Source of the DNA: a virus
IMG/VR virus record: IMGVR_UViG_3300005732_000005
Span: 1-64,000 of that record
DNA length: 64,000 nt
Strand: one strand, 5' to 3'
Made by a program: the position numbers and the translations under genes. This document shows, piece after piece, positions 14,640-24,114 of the stretch. Below the pieces are notes generated by a model. That model did no database searches, was not told the origin of the DNA, and worked only from the letters and a program-made list of their open reading frames with translations. Within the stretch, counting starts at the first letter, position 1; each line of letters begins with the position of its first letter.

Positions 14640-14847
14640 AATCTTCCCATTTATCAATTGTTTCTTCCAGAACATCAACCATATCAGACAAAGATGTAAC
14701 CTTCTCATCAGCAAGTTCTAGTGCAACACGTAATACATCTTCGTAAAGATACCCGTTTGAAAGGATATATTGGTCAAGAGTTCCTTTTTGAGACATAGTG
14801 TTGATTTCTTCAAAGGAAAGGTTTATTGGTGGTGTGTAATCACTCAT
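14632..14847 (-). CDS. Hypothetical acidic protein, 71 aa
   Basis: Acidic helical protein (RVALELADEKVTSLSDMVDVLEET). It overlaps both neighbours by 8 bases. No family is recognised. Confidence 0.65.
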   Translation of the reverse strand: MSDYTPPINLSFEEINTMSQKGTLDQYILSNGYLYEDVLRVALELADEKVTSLSDMVDVLEETIDKWEDYD

Positions 14848-15034
14848 CAGTCGTCACCTCAATAATATATCCTTTTGCAGGAAACATAATAACATCTTTG
14901 TCACGTTGCATGGTTAAGAAATCTTTATTCTCTGCAAAAGCAAAATCTCTTACATTTGAGTAACTGTATACCACCCTTTCTGAAGTAGGACATCGGAAGC
15001 TAATTGTTAAATTTTTAATTATAGGTGTTGTCAT
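14840..15034 (-). CDS. Small hypothetical protein, 64 aa
   Basis: Beta-rich small protein with LTISFRCPTSERVVYSYSN near its start. No zinc-binding set is complete. A GAGGGG site precedes the ATG. No family is recognised. Confidence 0.6.
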   Translation of the reverse strand: MTTPIIKNLTISFRCPTSERVVYSYSNVRDFAFAENKDFLTMQRDKDVIMFPAKGYIIEVTTDE

Positions 15035-15046
15035 TTTATTCCCCTC

Positions 15047-15418
15047 TTAGGTTATAATTAAGTAAATTATCAGGTAATGTGTCAAGTGGTGTGTCATTTG
15101 ATCAGCTCCTAGACACCACCAAAATTTAGGATTATCTTGTGTATATCTTCCACCAATATCGGGATGAGCTTTTAATCTATCAACAACAAAATGTACTATT
15201 AAATCTAACATCCCTAATAAATAACCTAATACGATATCTCCTGTGAAGATTGTTGTTATGAGGGATGTTCCTAGAGCATGTATCGCACTGTGAGACAATA
15301 AAGGAAGTTCCCAGTCACTCTTTTTAAACTTACCTAGCATATAAGTGTTTTGTAAAGGATAATCGCACAGGAAATGTTTCACTTGGAATAGTATCAATAG
15401 TGAAAATATTTCATTCAT
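15047..15418 (-). CDS. DUF3307-like membrane protein, 123 aa
   Basis: Several hydrophobic helices (residues 3-18, 43-60, 64-80, 110-122) with conserved-looking HFLCDYPLQ, LLSHSAIHALG, DLIVHFVVDRLK and CLGADQMTHHL. These histidine/aspartate-bearing helices fit the DUF3307 family found in phages and bacteria, whose function is not known. It probably lies in the inner membrane. Confidence 0.6.
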   Translation of the reverse strand: MNEIFSLLILFQVKHFLCDYPLQNTYMLGKFKKSDWELPLLSHSAIHALGTSLITTIFTGDIVLGYLLGMLDLIVHFVVDRLKAHPDIGGRYTQDNPKFWWCLGADQMTHHLTHYLIIYLIIT

Positions 15419-15429
15419 TTTAGTCTCTC

Positions 15430-16299
15430 TTAATTATGTATACAAACTTCCAAAGTGATTTTATCTTCTCTTTGGTAATTACAACCTTTAGAGTTATCAC
15501 CTAGAGAAATATGATTATATTTGTTCATCCAATCAGATATTAAGGTGTTAGCCTTACCATTAGATAACACTTCTTCAAACAATATAAACTTACCACCATT
15601 CTTTGCAAACTTATCTACCTTTTCAAGTAGGTCTTTGGTATCTTGTTCTGTCCATCCACCCTTTTCATTATAAACCGCATTCGTAAGGACGTATGGGCTA
15701 TCTACAATAATGAAACTATACTCCAAGAAATCAATATCTCGGAAGTCTTTACTCATCCAAACAACTTTCTTTTTCTTAGAGAGACGTTCTTTCCAGTTGA
15801 TAAGCTTCTTACGCATATTCTTGTTGAATGTTCTCTTACCAAAAGGTATATTCCACTCACCTTTATCGTTGAAACGAATATAGTTTGAGAAAGAGTGGCA
15901 TAAGAGTAGGTAGAACAGATAACCTCGTGTAGTTTCTTTCAGATAATAACTATCCACTGAGCCTAATTGGCACTGAGAGTTGAAGAAACTCTTCAAGTTT
16001 TCGTATCCCTCTAAAGACTCCTTACTTAATGAGTAAAGTTCCATAGTATTGTCTAAATTAGAGAGTAGTATCTCTACATCAACAACCCCAAAAACCTCGT
16101 GACAGTTAATCAATTCTTTACACTTATCATTAAAAGTAAGTTCCCAATTATCAGGTAACATACTTCCTAGACTATTACCACCTGTAAATACATCCAGACA
16201 AGTGTGAAACTCATCTTCTGGCAAAAGGTGCTTAATCTTGTCATGGAATCTAGCCTTACTGCCAGTATAATTCATATAACAACCATTATCTCTTGTCAT
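15430..16299 (-). CDS. D12-class DNA adenine methyltransferase, 289 aa
   Basis: NYTGSKARF (residues 10-18) is the N-terminal YxGxK element. DVFTGGNSLG (36-45) is the SAM-binding motif I. VDSPYVLTNAVY is the catalytic motif IV, with DSPY in place of the usual DPPY. It would methylate N6 of adenine in specific sites, often protecting phage DNA from restriction. The D-S-P-Y variant means activity should be tested. The start follows GGAGGAGA and overlaps the upstream stop. Confidence 0.75.
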   Translation of the reverse strand: MTRDNGCYMNYTGSKARFHDKIKHLLPEDEFHTCLDVFTGGNSLGSMLPDNWELTFNDKCKELINCHEVFGVVDVEILLSNLDNTMELYSLSKESLEGYENLKSFFNSQCQLGSVDSYYLKETTRGYLFYLLLCHSFSNYIRFNDKGEWNIPFGKRTFNKNMRKKLINWKERLSKKKKVVWMSKDFRDIDFLEYSFIIVDSPYVLTNAVYNEKGGWTEQDTKDLLEKVDKFAKNGGKFILFEEVLSNGKANTLISDWMNKYNHISLGDNSKGCNYQREDKITLEVCIHN

Positions 16300-16580
16300 T
16301 TATCTCTCCTCCATAAATTTATACCCACTTCGGTAAGTATTCTACTCCAATAAACCAAGAAAAGATACCCTATAAACACATAAAACCATTCTTTTGTGAG
16401 GACATCATTATTTATAATGGCAACACTAAGATTCTCCCATAGTCCTAATAGCTTGAAAAGGTATCCGTATACAATAAGGTAGAGAGGGATTGAGATAGCT
16501 AAAAAACTATCCCAATTAAATACCTCTTTAAGAGATTCCTCTACTAACTTAACCTTCTTAGAGAAATGCTTCTTGAGCAT
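16296..16580 (-). CDS. Two-helix membrane protein, 94 aa
   Basis: Hydrophobic helices at about 28-48 and 66-85, with a basic N-terminus (KKHFSKKVK) and basic C-terminus (RRDK). Probably inner membrane. It overlaps the ClpP-like gene by one base and the methylase by 4. No family is recognised. Confidence 0.6.
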   Translation of the reverse strand: MLKKHFSKKVKLVEESLKEVFNWDSFLAISIPLYLIVYGYLFKLLGLWENLSVAIINNDVLTKEWFYVFIGYLFLVYWSRILTEVGINLWRRDK

Positions 16581-17614
16581 TATTCACCGCTTTCCCAAAT
16601 TTCTTGTAAACGCTTCTCAATTCGGGCAATAATCTTTTCCTCAGACTTAATATTGTGAGGAAGTTTTACCTTGAACAGTGTACATAGTTCTGAAAGGTCG
16701 GTATAAGTGTATACCTCTTCTGCAGGAATACCATCTAAGAAGAAAGTATCTTCCTGTTTAGTAAGAACCCACACATTATCTGCAGTATCTTTGAAATTAA
16801 CAACTTTACTGTAGGTGGTTTGTTGTTCCTGAAGAACAAACTTACCCAAACTACCTTCTTCCTGAGATTCTTCTTCCATTAAAGAATTAAACTCTTCATC
16901 AGATAAGCTTCTATCAAAGGCAATCATCTCTTCCTGAACTTTCTTGTAGACAGATAGTTCTTCTTCGGAAAGTTTCTCTGTTTCTAAAAGTTTCTTCTGG
17001 ATAACAGATTCCATTTTATCCATCTGAGCTTCTTGTTCTGAGAATAGGTCTTCTAGGGAAGAGGATTGCTGTGATTGGCGGTGTTTATACATAGCTTGCA
17101 ATCTTTCTCGAATCTCCTCTGCACTGAATATATACTCTTTATCGTGTTCAATCATAAGATCAAGTTCTTCGTCAGTGACGAAACCTTTATAAACTGTTTC
17201 GAACAAAGCCTTTACTTGTCGTTTATAACTTTCAGCACGTTTAACACTTTGAGCAGGTGTTCCGCCTGTGCCACCACCGCCTGAATGTAACAACATCTCT
17301 GAAGCAATACCAACTTCGTGTGTGTCACATGCTAAGAATACAATACTTCCACAAGAATGACTGTTGGCACGTAGGATTCCGTGAACAGGTGATTTACACT
17401 GAAGAATTTCATTTGTAAACTCGATACCTGTTGCCAGAGAACCTCCATCAGTGTTAATTGTGATTTCTACCTTATCGTTTTCGTTTGCACGTTGTAAGGC
17501 TTCTATTTCAAAACGGTAATAACTTGGATGAACAACGTCATCATCAAATCGTAATTTGTAAAGACCTGCAATTGGTTCATACACTACTGAGTTATTAACT
17601 GATTCTGTTTGCAT
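16580..17614 (-). CDS. ClpP-like serine protease, 344 aa
   Basis: The first 180 residues follow the ClpP/crotonase fold: ITINTDGGSLATGIE, then NSHSCGSIVFLACD with Ser87 as likely nucleophile, then MLLHSGGGG with His110. A long acidic coiled-coil tail (180-340) is added. In phages such proteases often mature capsids, but this gene lies 44 kb from the capsid module, which has its own XkdF-like protease, so another substrate is likely. Confidence 0.7.
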   Translation of the reverse strand: MQTESVNNSVVYEPIAGLYKLRFDDDVVHPSYYRFEIEALQRANENDKVEITINTDGGSLATGIEFTNEILQCKSPVHGILRANSHSCGSIVFLACDTHEVGIASEMLLHSGGGGTGGTPAQSVKRAESYKRQVKALFETVYKGFVTDEELDLMIEHDKEYIFSAEEIRERLQAMYKHRQSQQSSSLEDLFSEQEAQMDKMESVIQKKLLETEKLSEEELSVYKKVQEEMIAFDRSLSDEEFNSLMEEESQEEGSLGKFVLQEQQTTYSKVVNFKDTADNVWVLTKQEDTFFLDGIPAEEVYTYTDLSELCTLFKVKLPHNIKSEEKIIARIEKRLQEIWESGE

Positions 17615-17630
17615 GATTATTCTCCTCTGG

Positions 17631-18287
17631 TTATTTATTAAAGATGGCTAAGTCGTCAATATACTTATCGAAGTTGTCTAGGTAATAGATTGCCCTTTCG
17701 TCAACCTGTCCTCTGTAAGTATCTGCTAAAATCTTTGCCAGTTTTATCTTATGTGCTCGGTAAAGTTGATAACCTTCTTCAGCGGTGTCTGTTCTGCCAA
17801 GAGTCTTATTCTTACCGTTCAACTCTGCACAAGAGACTATGAATTTACCTCCTGATTTAGTGTAAGTGCTTTGCCAAGAGACACCTGCATAACCTGTGAC
17901 ATTCTTAGCTCCTTTTCTAAAAGTAAGGAAGCTGTTCAGGGTTGCAGGAATAAACATACAAGTTTCAGGAGAGTATATCTTCTTACCCTTATCTAAAAGA
18001 TGGCATCCAATATCCTTATCTAGGCTCCAACCTTCCTCATTAAAACCTACTTGATGCCTTGCCCATTCTACAAAATAATTATAACTCTTAAATCTATTGT
18101 CTAGCACTACTTCAAGGTAATTAGGTCTGTGTTGTTGGGTTTTCTCGTTATTACACCTTACAGACATCTTATGAAAATAGGAATACTCTTTAGTTTTATA
18201 ATTTTTACCCCCTTCTTTGTAGGACTTAGTGTAATTTCCATCAATCCTTAATTCAGATAACTTCCGCACTCTGTGATCTTTTCTCAT
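17631..18287 (-). CDS. HNH/AP2-type homing endonuclease, 218 aa
   Basis: The WSLDKDI...YSPETCMFIP block (near the middle) and the C-terminal GYAGVSWQSTYTKSGGKFIV / GRTDTAEEGYQLYRAHK region are typical of phage HNH endonucleases with an AP2-like DNA-binding end. Such genes are selfish and insert between phage genes. The start at 18287 immediately follows the phoH stop (TAGTATG) and has only a weak ribosome site, fitting a later insertion. Confidence 0.7.
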   Translation of the reverse strand: MRKDHRVRKLSELRIDGNYTKSYKEGGKNYKTKEYSYFHKMSVRCNNEKTQQHRPNYLEVVLDNRFKSYNYFVEWARHQVGFNEEGWSLDKDIGCHLLDKGKKIYSPETCMFIPATLNSFLTFRKGAKNVTGYAGVSWQSTYTKSGGKFIVSCAELNGKNKTLGRTDTAEEGYQLYRAHKIKLAKILADTYRGQVDERAIYYLDNFDKYIDDLAIFNK

Positions 18288-18288
18288 A

Positions 18289-19092
18289 CTACCAATTACC
18301 ATCTTCTTCAAATACACGAGTCAAGTGGGCAGTGATACCTTCACGACAACTATCTTTAGGTGTGAACCTTACAATACCTGCAAGTTCGTGAGGATGTTCT
18401 TCTAACTTCTCAGAAAGATATTCTAAACCATTCTTTTCTTTTAAGGCAGATTGCAAATTGTCCCCACAAAGTAAAAGTTGGCAACCAAATTCCAATCTCG
18501 TTGTTACAGCTTTTGCTTGTGCAATGGTACAAGATTGAAATTCATCGCAAATAATGATTGTCTTTTCGTTAAAGGACATACCTTGTATCTTTTCTACAGG
18601 GACAATCTGAATACCATCTGCATCTGCAAACAGTTCATCAAAACCATCAAGCTTAAAGTTGTTCCGTAAGATACCTACGCCTAAATACTTCTTAATCTTC
18701 ATAAGCATGGACATACAGAATGGAAGTAATTTTTCAGCATCGTTACCTTTTGTAGCACCATAATCTGCCCCTAAGTGCTTATACGGACGAGTTATTACAA
18801 TATTATCAACACTTCCCTCTAACCAGCGTTTACAGGCCCACCAAACAGCTAATTCTGTTTTACCAACACCACTGCTACCAAACAAACCGATAAGTTGTTT
18901 TTCTTTAAACATATTCAGTGCAATCTTCTGGTTCTCACTCTTGGCCGTCAGAGGTATAATAGATTTTACACGATCTTCTTGGAACTTCTCCTTCACCACA
19001 CGACCACCTCCATCATTTTTCTCGCTTTTAGGTTTTCTGTTTTGGTGTCTAGTCACTTGTGAATCATTACTGTTTCTTTTCTTACGTCCCAT
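18289..19092 (-). CDS. PhoH-like ATPase, 267 aa
   Basis: Walker A GSSGVGKT (72-79), the ITRPYKHLGADYGATKG loop, Walker B IIICDEFQ and the GDNLQ sensor are those of PhoH-like P-loop ATPases, common in marine phages. A lysine/arginine-rich 45-residue leader precedes the core. Their function is unsettled, with RNA-related or phosphate-stress roles proposed. It lies in the metabolism operon above the HNH gene. Confidence 0.8.
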   Translation of the reverse strand: MGRKKRNSNDSQVTRHQNRKPKSEKNDGGGRVVKEKFQEDRVKSIIPLTAKSENQKIALNMFKEKQLIGLFGSSGVGKTELAVWWACKRWLEGSVDNIVITRPYKHLGADYGATKGNDAEKLLPFCMSMLMKIKKYLGVGILRNNFKLDGFDELFADADGIQIVPVEKIQGMSFNEKTIIICDEFQSCTIAQAKAVTTRLEFGCQLLLCGDNLQSALKEKNGLEYLSEKLEEHPHELAGIVRFTPKDSCREGITAHLTRVFEEDGNW

Positions 19093-19102
19093 AATCTTCT
19101 CC

Positions 19103-19585
19103 TCAAAAAGGTTGTTTTATATAAGATTCATCTTTGATCTCGATATACACATCATAATCGTTTTCTAAATAATCACTCATCTCCTTCCATACTCTTTCAA
19201 AACAAACCTTACTGTTCCAAACTTGAAACTCAGGATACTTATCTAACAGCCCCTCACCTACAATAATGCAGGCACTACTTGAGTCTGAGTCGACCCCATT
19301 ATGGAGATATACATACTCAAAGTTAGGAACGTCCTGCAACTCAAGATGCCAATCGAACCAATCCCTTGTCGCACGATACCTCTTTGTCATAGGTGACAAC
19401 GCTTTACGCTTCTTTACAGAGTATACTCCTGCAGGAATACGTGTCTCATGCATAACCTTTTCTTCTTGATACTGGTCTTCCACTGTGAAGCACAGAAAGT
19501 TCATATCATTATCGTAAAGAATACCTCCCGTCGCACTACCTGTATCGTGAAACCTCACTAATGTGTAAGTAACTTCATTATTCAT
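19103..19585 (-). CDS. DUF5675-like protein, 160 aa
   Basis: LVRFHDTGSATGGILYDN, LCFTVEDQYQEEKVMHETRIPAGVY, VYLHNGVDSDSSSACIIVG and the spacing between them fit DUF5675, a family linked to murein-peptide-type folds in phages and mobile elements. Activity is unknown. The ATG at 19585 overlaps the upstream stop; a GTG one codon earlier is possible. Confidence 0.6.
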   Translation of the reverse strand: MNNEVTYTLVRFHDTGSATGGILYDNDMNFLCFTVEDQYQEEKVMHETRIPAGVYSVKKRKALSPMTKRYRATRDWFDWHLELQDVPNFEYVYLHNGVDSDSSSACIIVGEGLLDKYPEFQVWNSKVCFERVWKEMSDYLENDYDVYIEIKDESYIKQPF

Positions 19586-19763
19586 CACTCAACCCTCTAC
19601 TCAAGTCAAACACCTCTCCCAAACGTTCTATCAACTCTACAGGGTCAACATTGTCAGGGATATTCTCCTTACATTCAAAGTTAACATTCTCTCCAACACG
19701 TTCATAACGGAAATAATCACTCTCGGCAACCATTACGTTATTGCAAATTTCAATCTTCATCAA
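19578..19763 (-). CDS. Small hypothetical protein, 61 aa
   Basis: Acidic protein with GGAGAGGAG upstream of the ATG. A beta-rich start and helical end (VDPVELIERLGEVFDL). No family is recognised. Confidence 0.6.
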   Translation of the reverse strand: MMKIEICNNVMVAESDYFRYERVGENVNFECKENIPDNVDPVELIERLGEVFDLSRGLSDE

Positions 19764-19875
19764 TGTTCTCCTCTCCAGAAGGTTGTTGTTTAGAAGAAGC
19801 CCTTTTCAGAGCTACCTCCAGTAATCGTTTTCGGCAAAGTTTCTTTTGCTTCTTACGTTTATGCTTCGTATTCAA
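19750..19875 (-). CDS. Possible small basic protein, 41 aa
   Basis: The frame begins at TTG inside the nrdB end and fills the gap between nrdB and the gene at 19763. The product is highly basic (HKRKKQKKLCRKRLLE, KRASSK) with an acidic tail. Overlaps at both ends fit the operon style, but the TTG start has only a weak AGAAG site. Confidence 0.35.
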   Translation of the reverse strand: MNTKHKRKKQKKLCRKRLLEVALKRASSKQQPSGEENIDED

Positions 19876-20950
19876 ATTTTAAATCTTCTGGAACATCATT
19901 AACAAAACCTTTAGCTACATAATTTGCATTTTGTGCCTCTTGGTTTGCTACAGCAATAATATCTTGTTGAATATAGTTCTTAATCCAAGGAAAAGGGTTT
20001 TCCGTTACAACTTTAAATTTAAACGGTAACTCTAGTCTGTCGTAAACTTTCTTGGCTAACATGAGAACATAATCTTTTAGTAAAGAAGAATTAAAACCTA
20101 CAACACCGTTCACATTATCAAAAAGAGTATCTGCCCAAGCTAGTTCGTGTTCTACGAAAGTGTCAAGTATCTTTGCAATCCCTGCATCATCCCATTCTTG
20201 CCACTTTTCCTTGTTCTTAATAATGTTTAATTGAAGAACCACATTATTAACGTGGCTAATAGCTTCATCATTATTAATTAGTGCAACAGCCTTGCCAATA
20301 CCATTAAAACGGTTAGTGCTTTCACACAAGGCAAATGTTGCAGCAAAGCTTGATAAGAACATAATACCTTCTAGTCCTAATAAAGATACTAATGTCTTAA
20401 GGCAAATCTTCTTTTTCTCTGATTCTGAATACTTGCCAGTATCTAAATTATCTACCATATCCATATGGTCTTTGAAAGCATACAACACTTTGCCTAGTCT
20501 ACGAATAACATCTTCATCTTTCTTGATACGTTCAATCATCTCATTAGGATCATCAAAGCACTGTGCAATAATACGTCCGTAAGTATCCTCGTGAACGTAT
20601 TCAGAATCTCCGTGATAAGAAATCAAACCTTTCAGGTAAGGATTACTTGCGATAGGCAGGAACAGTTGTTGAATAGAACCTGATGCAATGCTGTCTGCTG
20701 CCATCTGGAAAGATAATGTTCTTATCATCATCTCTCGCTCATCTTCAGTGACCTTCTGCATATCTTCGTAATCTGTTGTGAAGTCAATTTCATCACTTGT
20801 CCAGAAAAGTGACCTTTGTTCTTGGTCTGCTTCTCTAATTTCAGGATAAGGGATGTTAAAACTGTCAAATATACCTAAGTCTTCTCCAAAATACAAAGGA
20901 TAGTTTCCTGTCTGGTTACCTGAATTATTGATATTGAAATTCTTACTCAC
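19859..20950 (-). CDS. nrdB: Ribonucleotide reductase beta subunit, class Ia, 363 aa
   Basis: It supplies the tyrosyl radical for NrdA to reduce ribonucleoside diphosphates. LFWTSDEIDF and the E-Y-V-H-E-D-T-Y segment match the iron ligands Glu-x-x-His and, four residues on, the radical tyrosine of class Ia NrdB. The helix QEWDDAGIAKILDTFVEHE supplies a later ligand. The usual length is kept. It follows nrdA by about 15 bases and forms an operon with it, phoH and downstream genes. Confidence 0.9.
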   Translation of the reverse strand: MSKNFNINNSGNQTGNYPLYFGEDLGIFDSFNIPYPEIREADQEQRSLFWTSDEIDFTTDYEDMQKVTEDEREMMIRTLSFQMAADSIASGSIQQLFLPIASNPYLKGLISYHGDSEYVHEDTYGRIIAQCFDDPNEMIERIKKDEDVIRRLGKVLYAFKDHMDMVDNLDTGKYSESEKKKICLKTLVSLLGLEGIMFLSSFAATFALCESTNRFNGIGKAVALINNDEAISHVNNVVLQLNIIKNKEKWQEWDDAGIAKILDTFVEHELAWADTLFDNVNGVVGFNSSLLKDYVLMLAKKVYDRLELPFKFKVVTENPFPWIKNYIQQDIIAVANQEAQNANYVAKGFVNDVPEDLKFEYEA

Positions 20951-20965
20951 TTAATACTCCTCTAA

Positions 20966-23610
20966 TTATAATGAACAACTTTCACAATCTGGTGCTTTAC
21001 CTTCGTCACCTCTTCCTGTCTTACTCACAGAGTAATATAATGTTTTAACACCCATACTATTTCCATAGTAGAAGTTTTCGTGCATCTCTTGCTTAGATTG
21101 CTTCTTGTTCTTGTATTTACTGAAATCTACATAAGTATCAGCACTGATAGTTTGGTCTGTAAATTTCTGAACAATAGCATAAAGGTTTAGAATATCTTTG
21201 TGATCTAAGTCATAAGCAATCTCATAATTATACTTATCACTATCAGGTGCAAAGAACTGAACCTTACCTTTCTTACTATCTTTATATACAAGAGTGTTTC
21301 TTGCTGGATAGATACTGTTTAATCCACCAGAAGCTAAACTACTTGACTCACAAGGCATATGGCAAGCAATAACACTAAACCTTACACCACTCTCCTTAAT
21401 ATCCGCTGCTAAAGATTTCCAGTCATAAATATAGTGGTCTTTAACAAGCTTGTCAACATTCTTATTGTAAGTTTCTAATGGTGTCCAACCTTCTGACCAC
21501 TTAGTCTTATCAATGAATTCAAAAATGCCACGTTCTTTAGCAAGCTTCACACTAGCTTTTAATAGATAGTAATAATGCCTCTCTGACACTTCGTGTAAGA
21601 ATTGTAAATCTTTATAAGACTTACCTTCTCGTGCTACAAGTGTTGCTAAGTTTGTCATACCTACTCCAACACTACGATAAGCTTGTGCTGTAGCGCGTAA
21701 TTGAGGGAAAGGGTAATCCATATTCTCAATTAGATTATCTAAACTCTTTAATACAATGTAAGCCGTTTCCTCATAATCTTTGTCATCTTCGATGTTAGCA
21801 ACATCAATAGCTGATAAGAAACACTGTGCTGTAACACCGTCACCTTCTTCATACTCTGTTTTATACAACTCTGTAATATGATTATAAGGTTTTGTTGGTA
21901 ATAAAACTTCCTGACCATTTATCCCTCCATTTTCATGGGGCGTGGACTATATCATCACCTGTTCTAGGTGTTGGGCGCTAATGTGGTTATTAAGCTCTCA
22001 AGCTCCACTAGTCTCTGAACGTTCTCTATCCTTAGAGCTTCGCTGCTGATTGGCATAGGTAACCCCTTAGCTTTCCAGCAATTCACCCAATTTTTCAATA
22101 CATATTCCTATGTAAAGCTGCGTCAATTTCACAGATTTGAAAGTCTTATTGTTTCTTTAAAAGGTGTATGTCGATTACCTTCTGTTACGTTATATCTGTA
22201 AAGTCTTCCTGTCTCAGATCTAACCTCTAAGTAAAGATCTACAATGTCATAAGCACTTACCTCTACTTTCCTTGCATTATCATCTGCAAGTATATTGTCC
22301 ATAATCTCTGTAAAGCGAGTTAAATCTTTAGAATAAAACTCTTCGTAAAGTTCAGGATAATCTGCACGACTTACTAAAGCTACCTTTTCACGTCTAGCTG
22401 CTCTACGTAACACATCGTGATTCACTCGGAAAGAGTAATCTAACAATTCAATTCTACGTTCTTCTGGACTACGTGGGAGCTTCAATCGTAACAAGTTTTT
22501 AATCTCAGGGTCAATACATTCGAAGCTCACTGTCGCACTACCACCTCTGGCAGATTGTGTCACCTCTTTCACGATACGGTTAAGAGTTTTATAATGTGGA
22601 AGTTTGCCACCTGCCTTAGCATAACCATTTCTGACATCATCTTTTGGACTACGGACATCGTATTCAACACCCAAACCTGCACTAGATGCTGTTGCCATAA
22701 AGGCTACGTGCTTAGAAGCTTCAATACCGTGTAAACTATCGCCTGCAGTTGTAATAACACAACTTACTCCGATGTTACTCTTTGTTCGTTGACCTGATAA
22801 TACTGGAGATGGAATGTTAATCTTATTACTACGTGCTTTATGGTAATACATAATAACATCATCTAAGCTATCTTTTTCCATCAAACTCATAGCAACACCC
22901 ATATACATATACTGAGGTAGCTCTACAAGCTGGCCTTTACCGTCATATTTTAAATATTTATCTATAAATTGACGAATAGTTGGGTAACCGTAGTTAAGGT
23001 CGTAATCGTGGTCAATGAAAGATGCTAAATACTCAATATCTTCTTCGGAGTAATTCATCTCTCTCCAATGACCTTCTGAAACAGCCCACTCATAAAAGTC
23101 CACAAAATCTTTGGGGGCAATTGAACTATTTCGTAAATCACCTAGTAACAAACGACCTGCAACTTTATTGTGTTGATAATCTTCTTTATCTAAACAAGCT
23201 TGGATTAAAGCATCTTGAACAGTTTTAGAAGATACAATACCATCTGGTAACTTCCTAACTGCACTCATAGCAATAGATGACCAATTAACATTATCTGTAT
23301 TTGCTACTGCCCATACTGCCATAGAATTTAGCTTATCTGCTGACCATTCTTCTTTACTGCCGTCACGTTTTAATACGACACGTTTATTAAGCAAATCACC
23401 CACAGTATTAGCACTGTCGCTTTCTCCGTGATATTCACCATTAACAAAAATTTGTGGAACAGTTCGGAAACCTTGGTTACGGATAAACTCAAAAGAATCT
23501 ACATCTTCTGAAATGTCTACATAGTTGTATTCGATACCTTTACTATCTAAAATATTTTTAGCCTTATCACAGAAAGGACAATTCGGTTTACCATATACAA
23601 CTACTTCCAC
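20966..23610 (-). CDS. nrdA: Glutaredoxin-NrdA fusion, ribonucleotide reductase alpha subunit; two exons, 809 aa
   Basis: Exon 1 is 23610-22131 and exon 2 is 21915-20966; joined they keep frame. Residues 1-75 are a glutaredoxin (CPFC, then TVPQIFVNG). An ATP-cone follows (VVLKRDGSKEEWSADKL), then the R1 barrel (GVSCVITTAGDSLHG with the first redox Cys, SNL-C-QEVLLPTKP with the radical Cys, AQCFLSAIDVA with the second) and a C-terminal CESC swivel pair. The intron splits the radical-Cys codon. Fusing the electron donor to NrdA is uncommon. Confidence 0.9.
21916..22130 (-). ncRNA. Group I intron in nrdA, 215 nt, no ORF
   Basis: Removing these bases joins CTG-T to GT-CAG and restores SNLCQEVLLPTKP. 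Exon 1 ends in T and the intron ends in G, as group I splicing requires. GAGACTAG and GATATAGTCC are the paired P7-type elements, and GCTGGAAAGC...CAATCAGC makes the P4-P6 core. It is too short to encode an endonuclease, so mobility would need one supplied in trans. Confidence 0.85.
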
Positions 23611-23843
23611 TATTCTACCTCCCCAAAAATACCCATTTCAGCCAAAGTTCTCATTACACTAAGATTTACCCATACAAATTTTTCTTTATTTTCCCAAGCT
23701 ACTTTAATATCTTCCACCAAATCATCAATATCCTCTTTGTAGTTAAGGTTTTCGATATCATCTGACATTGTGTAAAAGGTATCTAAACTTTTCAACACTG
23801 GATTAAAATATTCACTTGTTAATTCAAACTTATCTTCCATCAT
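23610..23843 (-). CDS. Hypothetical acidic protein, 77 aa
   Basis: Acidic and helical. Its stop overlaps the nrdA start by one base, so it may aid coupled translation of nrdA. Two adjacent ATGs can start it. No family is recognised. Confidence 0.6.
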   Translation of the reverse strand: MMEDKFELTSEYFNPVLKSLDTFYTMSDDIENLNYKEDIDDLVEDIKVAWENKEKFVWVNLSVMRTLAEMGIFGEVE

Positions 23844-23849
23844 ATACTC

Positions 23850-24032
23850 CTATTGTTCATCCCAACTCTTTGCACAGTATTCTTGCATATCATCTGCCCA
23901 CTCTACACTACCACGTTTATTAAAAGCTTTCCACCCTTCAAAGTGAGCCTTATCTGTAAAAAGGTGGCTACTTCGGGGAATAACTATCTGCCGTTCACCG
24001 CTCATACTACTCAATTCTAATTTGCTTTCCAT
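23850..24032 (-). CDS. Small hypothetical protein, 60 aa
   Basis: The ATG at 24032 is preferred for its CAGGAG site and its position after the promoter at 24062-24089. The sequence includes VIPRSSHLFTDKAHFEGWKA; no family is recognised. Confidence 0.6.
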   Translation of the reverse strand: MESKLELSSMSGERQIVIPRSSHLFTDKAHFEGWKAFNKRGSVEWADDMQEYCAKSWDEQ

Positions 24033-24061
24033 AATTCTCCTGTTCTGTAAGTGGACAAGTA

Positions 24062-24089
24062 TTATTACATTAAGAACAACACTTGTCAA
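24062..24089 (-). promoter_or_regulatory. Leftward sigma70 promoter before the nrd operon
   Basis: Read leftward: TTGACA, 16 bases, TAATAA. It lies about 30 bases before the start at 24032 and probably drives nrdA, nrdB, phoH and downstream genes. Confidence 0.7.
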
Positions 24090-24114
24090 GATAGTTTTTG
24101 TGATTAAGAGTTAC

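Noticed and set aside
20966-21868. Stand-alone 300-aa NrdA C-terminal protein
   Set aside because: Its apparent start lies inside exon 2; in-frame codons continue upstream to the intron junction.
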